Positions 23,201 to 35,200 of a stretch of DNA of 64,000 nt are shown in pieces (the stretch's first letter is position 1; the number at the start of each line of letters is the position of its first letter). The notes beneath the pieces were generated by a model, which made no database searches, was not told where the DNA came from, and worked only from the letters and a program-made list of their open reading frames with translations. The stretch comes from Aradus depressus (Eukaryota > Arthropoda > Insecta > Hemiptera > Aradidae). The stretch is taken from positions 32,486,045-32,550,044 of the forward strand of contig OY759221.1 of assembly GCA_963662175.1 (NCBI GenBank). Direction: 5' to 3'. A program made the translations under genes and the position numbers.

Positions 23201-26200
23201 GTCTTCAATATGCCTACGATCTAATCTCTTCGGGAACAGTTCGGGCAGCCCTAGTTGGAACAGCAGGACTCATCTTAAATCCAGAAGTCTCCCTCAACTA
23301 TCAGTTTTTGGGACGTCTTAGCTCCGATGGAAAAACAAAATGTTTTTCTAATGACGGTATTCACACTATTTAAAATCTACAGTAACATAATACATGCTAC
23401 TGACTGTTTTAAGTTTATGAGGATTAAAGTATAAATCTAAACTATAATATTTATTAATACTGTATTTGAAATTTTTGCAGGAAGTTTGACATTTATACGA
23501 TAGTTTTGGTACTGTAGATTATAAGATGTACTGATTTTCGGCCACTGTTGTACCAAACCAAATCTGTTGATAACGTGCTTTTTCAATTTATTATTTACAC
23601 TTCTATTTACACCACATCATTGAATGTAACAGGAAGGAGGAGAGTAGAGGGCGCCGGTAGCTCAGTGGTATGCGTGCTTGCCTTCTGAGCTCAAGATCGT
23701 GGGTTCGAAACCCGACCGAGGCCCTTAGTTTATTTTATCTGGGAGGTAAAATAAACTTAAGCAAGCCGTCCTTCGGATGGGACGCTAAGCGACGGTCCCG
23801 AGCCTGTTCGCTGTCAGATACTCGTTAAAGACCCCTACCCTAGGTGAATAAAAATATAGGGTAGGCAAAATTTAGGACTCCCACAGTAGAGTCGGGCTCA
23901 TGTCCACCAGAGTGACGAAAGAGCGCTCTGGTAGTAGGCGATATGACCTCGTAGTTAAAGCCCGGGCATGTGTCATAAAACCTCAGAAGACAAGCACGCA
24001 TAACACTGAGCTACCGGCGCCCTCTCCAAGTATAGGATTTTCACAATTTAAAATAAAACAAAAAAATATAGCATTAATATGGTTACATCATATTTTCGTT
24101 TGTTTTGTTTAAATATTCAATTTTATTTATTTTGAAAACTCCTGCAATCTCAGGATGTCGCCTTTATGTAGGTATCATATTATATTATTTGTTTTTGTTT
24201 TCAAAATTTCACTCATGTTTTTTTTTATTAAGTTTATAATTGTTTTTGTTCAGATTTAATATTTTAGTTTGTTTTGGTGTAAATAATTTAAATGTTATTT
24301 GTTGGTTTAGTCACATTTTAGATCGATTTAGTGTCATATATTTTACTCGATCTAGCATACATCTACTCATTAATAATGTATATACTGTCAATACAGGCTC
24401 TGAAAAAGGCACACCCAGTGCCGAAAGCTTGGCAGAAATTCTAAGTTTGTTTTTATCGAGCAAATGGCTGATCTCTTCTCCGTCCTATTACATCGTTGGT
24501 CAATCCTCTTCTAATTGATTGAATAAAACATCAAAGATGGTTCAATTTCAATATCAAGACGTGACGAGTAAAAAGTGCAAAATCAAACGATACTTATTTT
24601 ATAAATGTCTTTATTCCCTTTTTAAAAATGAGAGGGAAGAGAAAGTATATCATGTGATGTGTCCATAACAGGACTTTGTTATACCTACCACATTTTTGCA
24701 AATTACCCCTCTCCTTTTTGGTCTTTCCCGCTTTAGCCTCCTTTTGCTCCAAGTTTCTCAAACACTCCAGTTGATATTTTAGATTCGAGTTGTTACCTGA
24801 TGTTATTAAAACGTTGCCACAGTTGTAAGCACTTCGCACTTTTGTCCGATAATTTTGGTCCAATAAACACTGATTCTTGGCATATTGATTTATTTTAACG
24901 GAAAATAATTTGTTAAGTATGAACTATATAAAGAGTAATTTAATATGAACCAATTAATCTCGGACACAAGTAAACTAAATTGTGATGTGCGTAATCTAAC
25001 TTCTGAGACAGATATTATTCATATAAAGTTATTTTTATTTCTAGGAATAGACTCCCAAACTATTGATCAAAACTTTTCTGACATTATGTATTTTTATTTT
25101 ATAACCTATAAAAAGTGATGGATGATACATGTTATAGCGGACGGGTACGCTCGCTCTGAGGGATGTGTTGTGTACTTCCTTCAGCGCAAAGAGGACGCCC
25201 TGCGGAGCTACGGTACCATCCTTGGCATCATTGAGACTGCCCATGGAAACAAAAAGGAAAACTTGAGCGACTTTTGTCAGGAGTCAGCCGCAAGAGCTCT
25301 CAAAAATGTTTATAAAAATAGTGGTGTTGATCCTAAAAGTGTAACTTATTTGGAAGGTGCCGGCGTCGCATCTAAGGTACCATCTTTAGCACTGAATAAT
25401 TGAATTTTTACCATTAAATGTATGGTAACAGGGAATATTGTACACAGTCGCAAGAAAGATCCCTAGGGCCGAGGTACGACATTGTTCACGGACCATGGTA
25501 CAACATTGAACACATTTGTTTGTACCACCATTTTAAAAACTTGTTTAGCTTCGTTCTTCATTAGCCATTATTAGGCTTAATAGTAACACGTTCAGTAATT
25601 ATAACAGTTTAATACTAAAACGGTTTCACTGTGACACTAAACAAAAAACTTGGCTATTACCTCCACAGTTCAGAAGCAGGGTGGGAAATACAATGAATAA
25701 TCACATTAGGAAAGCAGAAAAACCACTAGGCAGCGCTAAAATCGCATGGGTCCAATGTACAATAGGTCCATGGTACAGCACCTTCCCCTATATATGAATT
25801 TTATTCGAATTTTCAATAGAAAGAAAAATAAAAAAATAAATCTGCTAAAAATGCGAATTAAGTGAGCAATAATAGGTTCTATACTAATACATAAGTATAT
25901 TACTGTCAACAGTGTTCACAATGTAGGTCAGGGGCGTAGCCAGGATTTTGAGCAGGGGGGGCAATGTTAGGCTACGAGGGTGGGGGGTATAGACTACTGG
26001 GGGCACAGCCCGCAGTTTCCGTGGATAGCGCTGCAGACTTTTTGTTATTAATTTGGGAGACTCGGACCTCTAGAAGCTCCCCCTGAGGTAACCACTGACT
26101 GTAATACTTCAGTTGACTTCACATGAGCAGCAAAAATGCAAAGAGCAGCAGCAAATGCACGCTGTGGTTTCTGTGCTTTTATAATTAAATGACTCACATC

Positions 26201-29200
26201 CAATAGCGTGCATTTTTACTGCGCATGTAAAATCAGCTTTAAGAGTATAAAGTATAACATAAATGACGATTTCGAGCGAGGAAATGAAATGATCGAATTC
26301 ATGTATATTTTAATAAATTTAATATGACTTGTTTTGTACATGTACATTTATGTAACAGCTGATTGCTGCTTTAGGAATCAGATGCACGTGAAATTTGAAG
26401 ATCCTATTGGTAACTTGCAAGCAATCCATTTTTAATAAAAACTATTTTTTTAGTTTATTTAATTTTTATCTTGGTTTTTTGCTCTGGCCAGGGGGGCACG
26501 CCCCCCCCCCCCCTGCCCCACCCTGGCTACTCTCCTGATGTAGGTTAGACATCAAGTGTACTGAACAGAACTTCTCTATACCAAACACAATCATGGTCGT
26601 AAATAAAGTTTATTGCTACGAAATATTTCTATCGAGTGTGTGTGTTCTTTTAGACTAACTGGTTGTTACAGACATAAAACACATCTATAGTGGAAGTTGT
26701 CCCAGATAATTATGGTGTGTCTCTTGTTGCAGAATGTGGACGCAGAAGAGTTGAACAGCGTCTCTGAAGTGCTACTCGGGGATAGAGAGCAACCTTTGCT
26801 GGTCGGTTGTATCAAGTCCAACCTGGGACATTCTGAAGCCAACTCAAGTCTCTTTGGTTTGGCTAAACTCATCATAGCCTCAGAGTGTGGCATCATTCCT
26901 CCCAACCTCCATTATACCTCGCCCAACACTCATGTTCCTGCTCTCCTCTCTGGGCAAATTAAGGTTTGTCTCACTTCTTTCAGTAAATATTAGGGTAAAT
27001 ATTAATATAACCATTATTTTTACTTTGTTATATACCTTTAGTATAACTAAGTATTGTAATCGTTGGAAAATCTGAGATCGAATTTTAAACGGAATTTCAT
27101 GCTTCAAAGTCTGAACACGTTTTGCTAATTTTGATGTCTCTCTGTGTATCTGTCTGTGTCTCTGTGATTGGAACTTTGAGTACTTTGGAACTAACCCAGA
27201 AACAATTGTATCTATGAATTTGAATTTTGATATAAAGATGTCGCATCTTCTAACTTAGATATGATTATCCTTTTATTCATGAACTAATAAAATTTTTAAG
27301 TCTTAGAGAAAACTGAATGACACATTTCGAAATACATCCCGAAAACGGTCTTAAAATTACACTATCGACAAATTGGTTCCATACAAAAAATGTTCCTTAT
27401 TATATTTCAATTCGATATCAGAATGCCATTCGAACAAAATTATAACGCTCCGAAAATTGTACAATAAATTTGAGTAGGAAATAGTTGAAAGAGAGGCATT
27501 TTTGGAGATTGTTTAGAGCGTGTTGTATTTAATAAAAGACACAGAGCTGTTGTCCACTCACGAGTTTATTTTGCAAAGCCAGCTTTCAGTCTAATGAGAC
27601 CATCTTCACCCTCCCTCCTCTTCAAATTCATTTCATACTGGCATTCCTAGGTATAGAAAATTCAGTGCCAGAATTACGCGTAGAGAAAACCGCTGATGAT
27701 AACACAGTAATGCCAGTTTGGAATGAATTTGAGAGGTAATGGGGCGATAAAGTGATCTCTGAAAACATAGTTCGTATAAGAAATTCCTGCTGAGATGGCT
27801 TTTGTTGTTGCAGGTTGTGTGGAAGCCAACTCCACTGGAAGGGGACATCCTGGCAGCCAGCAATATCAACGTGGTGGGAGACTTGGGTCATGTGATCATG
27901 AAGAGACACGATAAGACCAAGAGAAGGGAAATGAAGCCCAAAGTGCTCCCTCCAGACGGTCTTCCGCGACTGGTTCTCCTTACAGGAAGAGATGAACCCT
28001 CTTTGGAGACTATCATTACTAAGGTAAGCCAAGTTCAAAGGTAGCGTGCAGGCCTACTGATCGTGAGTTCGAAACCCGACGGAGGCCCTTAGTTTATTTT
28101 ATCTGGGAGGTAAAATAAACTCAAGCACGCCGTCCTTCGGATGGGACGTTAAGCGATGGTCCTGAGCCTGTACGATGTCAGGTACTCGTTAAAGACACCT
28201 ACCCTAGGTGAATAAAAATTTAGGGTAGGTAAAATTTAGGACTCCCACAGTAGAGTCGGGCTCATGTCCTCCGGAGTCACGAAAGAGTGCTCTGGTAGTA
28301 GGCGATATGACCTCATAGTTAAAATCCGGGCATGAGTCATAATAACTAACCTAAGTTAACCTCACAAATCATAATTTTTTTAAATATCCAAAAACTATTG
28401 CAAGCAGGAAAGTGTGAATATCACCTTTTAATTCATCCTCTGGTATCAATTAGTAGAGAGGGGATTTTTATATTTTGGACTTTTCCAGGTTATTTCTCAA
28501 ATGTTTTATAAGAAATACAGAGTATTATTTTGTTAGGAATCTACAAGATTTCCCAGATATAATGACCCAATCGCAAATATCTCGTCAGGGAAATAAAATC
28601 GAGATAAATTCAAAATATATCAATTATTAAAGTGAAAAATGACCTTGGTCGATGATATGAAAAAAAAAAAGTGTTTAAAGTATATGTTTTCAAAAAAATA
28701 ATTTCTGTCTTTGTTTCAATACAATAACTTCCAATTGAATGAATATATATTAATAAATTGTATATATGTTTTATGCGCATATAAATCAGCTATATTAATT
28801 TGTAATTGTTTAATGCGACCAAATGAAGCGGTGTATAGCTTTATTAAAATAATATTCTTCATTTCCAGCCTTAGTTGGCTGTGCAGATGGAAAGGGCGAC
28901 TTTTTATTTATCTATTTATTTTTTTTTGAGGTTTTTTTATGTACTATGCAATTTATTATGTTACAGATTGAAGGGATGCCAATAGACGAAGAATTTATAA
29001 CCCTGGTAAATAATGTATTTAAAAAAGGAATAAGAAGACATCTATTCCGGGGCTACACTATACTCCATGAAGGCACCAAGAACTACAGAAGAATTGAGGT
29101 ACTAATATATTTAGTACGATAATAGTATTGTAATAATCTCCCGCCCCATGTCACTTCATTCACTAATTATTAAGCAGAATATATCTGGTTTATTTAATAT

Positions 29201-32200
29201 ATTGTCTAATTTCACTAACTATATATACATGGGAGTACTTTCGGTATTTCTACCATCCTCAGCCAAAAGCATAAGAGATAAGACTAAGTTAATTTTCAGA
29301 ATGTCAGCCTCTCGAGGAACCCATTACCCTCCCTACTGGTGTTCCCCATGACGTCAGACATTCCTAACTAAGCTAAATTGTCAAGCTGTGAGATATTTTA
29401 TGACAAGGCGGTCCCCATATTTCAAATGTGTGACCCCTTCTAAGATCTAGGTATAAAGCATTAACAATGAACAGGCGAATAATATAACATTAACAAATCA
29501 AAAATAATTGGTTCCAGTTACAACTTAATTAAAATTATTATACTGTAAATTATATAAATATATCTATTGGCAAGATTCAGATAAATCATATATCTATATA
29601 TATATATTGGTAAATTCTATGTATATTTAAACGTACCTGTGCACATCGACTGGAGGGTCATATTATTGGTGACAGTAAAGGGGAATATTTTAGATTGGTT
29701 TGGTCGTTCATACAATTTCCATTTTTTAAAGTTCTGTTTATTTCTAATATTTCTAATGAGTTGAGCAATGTGCTTTTTTCGCAGAAATGAAGGTATTTTA
29801 TGCCTGTGTCTTTATCAAACGTATGTTTGTGTTGGTTGATGTGTTGTGCAAATGTTGATTTTGTTATGTTGTGTGTTGTGTCCATGTTAGTATCTATTTC
29901 TGATATATGTTCTTTGAGTCTTTGTTTGAATTGTCTCCCAGTTTGTCCTGTATAGACTAGGTTGCAAGAGTTGCAATTTAATTGATAAACCCCACTCTTT
30001 TCTTCTGTTTTTATTCGGTCTTTCGTATTGTTAAGGTGTTTGTAAAGTGTCCTATTTGTTCTGAAACTAACTTTGAAGTTTTCTTTTTTAAGAATATTGC
30101 CTATTTGTTCAGAAATTTTCCCGTAATAGGGTAAGCTTACCCATTTCTTTGTTTCTGTTGTGTTTATTATGTCTAGTTTGGAGATATCTTTTAAATTGAT
30201 TTTGTTGGTTACTTTTTTTCTAATTTTTTCTATTGTATGTTGTTTGTATCCGTTTTTTATGGCTATGTTGTTGATTATATCTATTTCTTTGTTTCTGTCT
30301 GTCACGTTTAGTGGTATTGTGTAAGCTCTATGGAAGAATGAGTAAAATGTCGCATGTTTATGTGATATAGGAGCGTTCGATGTATTGTGTATAATTGAAT
30401 CTGTGGTTGTCGGTTTTCTGTAGATGTTGTATTCAAGTTTATTATTATTTATTTTTAAATTTAAGTCTAGAAAATTTAATTTGTCACCCCCTAATTCTAT
30501 GGTGAATTTTATTTTATCATGAATATTATTTACAAAGTCAAAGAGTTGCTTAATTTGTCTATTAGAACCATTAAATAAGATACATATGTCATCAACATAA
30601 CGGTACCAGAAATTAATTTTATCATTGTGTATCGTTTCCCGTAAGATGAGTTTCTCTAAGTGGTCCATGAAAATGTCAGCTAATAGGGGGGACAAGCAGG
30701 AACCCATGGCTAGTCCGTCTTTTTGTTCATATATTTGTTCATTGAACATGAAATAATTTTGGCTAGTGCATAATTTTAAAAGGTCATATATTTCTATTTT
30801 TTCAAAAATTGAATGTTTCGTATTAATTATCAACGAGTTAACAATGTCGAGACATTCCTCCACGGGGATATTAGTAAATAAATTGGTGTTAGTTTCGCCC
30901 CCGATGTGATATTTATAGATTTGGTTTTTTCTACAAAGTCTATAGAATTGATGACCGTATGTGAGGGTTGAAATTGTATGAATGATCTCAGTTTTTTATT
31001 TAGAAATTTAGATAATTTGTGGGTTGGCGAGTTGATAAATGATACTACCGGTCTTATTGGGACATTTTCTTTGTGAATTTTGGGTAGTCCTGTTAGTCTA
31101 GGAGTTATGGGGTTCATTACTATAAGTCTTTGTGCACACATACCTTTTATGATGAACTTAGATCTATTTAATGTTGCACGTACATTCTTTTGTATTGACA
31201 TGGTTGGATTCTTATTTATTTGAACAAAACCGTTCGTTTCTATAAAACTCAACACATTGTTAACATAATCACTATTGTTTAACAACACTAGAGTATTTCC
31301 TTTGTCTGCTTTTACACGTTGTTAAACAATAGTGATTATGTTAACAAAGTGTTGAGTTTTATAGAAACGAACGGTTTTGTTCAAATAAATAAGAATCCAA
31401 CCATGTCAATACAAAAGAATGTACGTGCAACACTAAATAGATCTAAGTTCATCATAAAAGGTATGTGTGCACAAAGACTTATAGTAATGAACCCCATAAC
31501 TCCTAGACTAACAGGACTACCCAAAATTCACAAAGAAAATGTCCCAATAAGACCGGTAGTATCATTTATCAACTCATTTTTCAAGTTCATTTGAATTATT
31601 TCACAATATCTCTGCAATTATGTCAGTTTTCATTTCAAGAATATATCTGTCGCCCATTTGCAAATGGGATATGTCCAATATACCATCTTTTTCCGGAAAA
31701 AAACTAAATATTTTGCTTTCATTTAACAATAATGGGAAAATCTTTGTTTTATAAATAGTGAATTTATTAATTGTACACACTCTTGGATGTCGATATTCAA
31801 CAGTTTTCATGAAAATCATAAATTTACAATGAAATTATTCTACTAGATGAAATTGAGAATAAAAAAGTTGGATTACGTTGAAACTAACCACAGTCTTACT
31901 TTCCAAAGCATTTATTGTAAGGAAGAACTTATAACACTTATTTCGTATAAATTTGAAAAAATAACATTTTTATTACACTTTTTTTTTCGTTTTAACAAAC
32001 TTATTATGATCCTCAACAGTTTATTCAATACAATAATCTTCATCAATACTCTGTAATTCATTACTGTCATAGTCATTTGTTGCTTCAGCCACTAGCTTAA
32101 GCTTTATAGTAATTAAGATCTGTCAGATCCATTCAACCTGCCCCAAAATGGACATTAAGTAACTTAGATCATTTTTCTTTTCCCGTGAAATAATTTCTCC

Positions 32201-35200
32201 ACGAGCCTGGGAAATCTAAGCATGATCTCTTCAGCTCCCTTGGACATGGTCCTCCGGACTCGAACTGAGACGTTACTCCAGAACCTGCCCCTCAACCCTG
32301 GAGCCCACCGCACCTATATATGTGACCCGTACTCACACAAGACATTTTAGCCTCATAATCTGTTCTTTAACTAAAACTACTAGACTAGTGAATCGGAATG
32401 ACCTCGACATAAAAAATCAAACATGAAACGCTAAAGAGAGGTGTGAGTAGCGCATGCGTACAAGTCAACTATGAGTTTAGGACGGTGTCCATTCATCAGC
32501 TGTTGTGTGCTATGAGTTTGTTTATGTTTTAAAATAATACGTTCGATTATTAAATTAATACGTTTAGTTTTATTCTGAGTTTGTGTTAAATGGTTAAAAA
32601 TGCCCAAAATATCAACGGAACGTTTTCGACAATTCCGTTAAAATCAAAAGCAAATACAGCAACAAGAAAGTCAACATAAAGGTAATATTTAATAATTACG
32701 CTCCATTTATTTCTTTTTAATTATTAAAATTATTTTAAAGAAAAATTTGATTTAACAATTTCCAACGAACCAAACAATCTACAACCAAAAATGGTACAAC
32801 TATAGTTTTTACAAGATATCTCAACAAAGTTGATACAAAAATATTTATATCGCACTTTAGTTATCACAAAGCACTGGTAACGTTTGTAAGTAACAATGAA
32901 GTACCAAATCAATAAAATATAATTTTTAAATATTTTTAGGTTTAATATTTTTACTGTCCTTTATTAACCTAAAATTTACCTACTTTTAAATGGTTAATAC
33001 ATAATATATATCTGCTTTTTTTGTTTGTTTTTCTGCGAAAGGCTGTTGAATACCGAACCAATATAGTATTTTCTTCTCCCCTGTACTCGTACTAGTTAAT
33101 CCTTGTTTCTGCAAAGAACCTAACAGTCCACTTCAACAACAATATCTGCTTCCCTCCGCAACTGATATCTTCTACTATGATCTATTGTCAATCACGTAGA
33201 TGGATGTTATAATTTAATGTTAGTTTGGATTATTGATATCTTTGTACAATTGAAAAAGCCCTGTAAATATTTATTTTAAATACTATAATGAGTAATAGGA
33301 CCCATCCTATTTTGCAACATAATGAATTTTTATGGACATATCCTATTTTGCATAATTATTACAAGTTTCTGATACAATTTATAATGTGTTTTACCACGTT
33401 TTCTCACCCTTTTTATGTGATTTCTGCTACAGCTTTGAATGAAGAACAAAATGACTAAATATCTCAAAAAAATGTTTTGTTGAATATATCCCTTAATGCA
33501 AATGGGCGAAAAATGTATTAACTACTTTATTTATTATTATTATTATTATTTTGTTAATATTTTAGCCATTCCCTGGTGGTGAGAAGAAGCCATTGTGGTT
33601 TGTCTTCAGTGGAATGGGTTCGCAGTGGCCAGGCATGGGAAGAGAGTTAATGAAAATCAGTATATTTGAAGAGACGATCAAGAAGTGCCAGGAGTTTCTC
33701 AAACCCAAAGGTATTGATGTGATCAACATAATCACATCAGAGGATCCGGCCATCTTCGATGACATACTCAACTCATTTGTCGGCATTGCTGCTGTTCAGG
33801 TAAGCCAAATCAACTTATAACATACATATATAATATATACACTACCAGTTCTTAGAAAATATATATTTTAAGAGTTAGAACAACATTTTTTGAACCAAAA
33901 AATAAATATTTATAATAATAAGATGTTGATATAATATAATTTAAACAGAAATAAAAAATAAAAAACAATTTAAAACTTACATAGCTGAATGGTTGATATG
34001 GCAGCCTTTGGCAGCTATTACAGCTCTACATATGGGGTAAAATAAACTTAAGCACGAGGTCCTTCGGATGGGACGTTAAGCGATGGTCCCAAGCCTGTAC
34101 GATGTCAGGTACTCTCTTTCGACCGAGTTCGGCATCCGTGTTTACCGTGGAAGCTCTGAGTAGTCTTTCCTTTCAGCTTCTTTCTGATTCTTAAATTCTA
34201 CCTAATGAATGATGACTTTGCTCATTCTACGGTTTGTCTACAGTTCCTCAAGGTAGCTAAGTGGAAAATGTCATTTATAAAGAGGATGATAAATAAAACT
34301 TGAAGCAGAAAATTCACATAGCGCAATGTCTCCACCAGGATGACGCTTTGTCCAATTGGAGTCTCTTAATATGTTAGTTGCTCTCTATTGTTTGTCTTGT
34401 ACCCACTTTTTGCTGTGTCTACAGATGGGTCTAGTGGAGGTGCTTCGAGCCCTGGATGTGGAGCCAGACGGCATGATAGGCCACTCTGTCGGCGAGATGG
34501 CCTGTGCCTTTGCTGATGGATGCATCACTGTTGAACAGTTGATCCTCGCTGCATACTCCAGGGGCAAAGCTTCTAAAGATGCTAACCTTATCGAAGGAAT
34601 GATGGCTGCTGTTGGTAAGATGTTTTATTTTTTCTTATATTCCCTAAACTTGATTCCATAATTCATAATATTAATTATTGTTATAAAGTTGGAAACAATG
34701 GCAAATTTTTTTGACGTTCTATAACACTATTCTTACGAAGCGGCTCACAACTTAGTTAATCCTTCTTCAGTTCAGCCTTTAGGGTAGGGTTCCTCAATCT
34801 GTCGACAGAGTGATCTCTGGAGAGTTCCAAATTTACCATTAGTTGATTTTGAAACATAAGAAATGTTTTCAACAACCATTTTTTTAAATCTCCAGACCGA
34901 GCGGCTTGGCTGATTATTCGCTAAATTTCTGCTTATCTTGTAAACCCTTTCTTACGGAGTTCTGAATACACATATGCAATTTCTTTTTGCTATTTTCATT
35001 CCATCGGGATTTCGAGTTAACCCCCCCCCCCCCCCCCCCCCCCTCCCCCCTATTCCCTTTGGCTGATTTGGTTAAAAATCAATAAGTGTTCTTATGGGAT
35101 TCTGGATTAAAATATAAAATTGTATGATGGATATAATATATATAAATATATACTAACGGGTGAGTAAAGAGGGAAGCATGCGTAGTAGGCGACAACCGCC

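Larger units (their letters stand above)
29188..31637 (-). mobile_element. PLE family 1, most complete copy
   Basis: Flanked by AGAATATATCTG (29176-29187 and 31638-31649). On the minus strand: protein-coding region 31288-29658, then a terminal region with hammerhead motif (29560-29188). At the other end the first part of the ORF is repeated inverted on the plus strand (31319-31577), followed by the shared extension TTCAAGTTCATTTGAATTAT to GTCAGTTTTC. So the element is a partial head-to-head dimer. It lies in intron 8, antisense. Confidence 0.9.

Noticed and set aside
23648..23725. Possible tRNA gene (A and B boxes, GGGTTCGAAACCC)
   Set aside because: The acceptor stem pairs poorly and the same head recurs many times with a SINE body and target duplications, so it is a SINE promoter and not a tRNA gene.
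24594..24863. 89-codon minus-strand ORF
   Set aside because: No motif, no relative in the window and ordinary AT-rich composition. Kept only as a remark in the intron 4 entry.
26340..26540. Separate repeat at the poly-C stretch in intron 5
   Set aside because: It lies inside the hAT element defined by its terminal repeats and 8-bp duplication.
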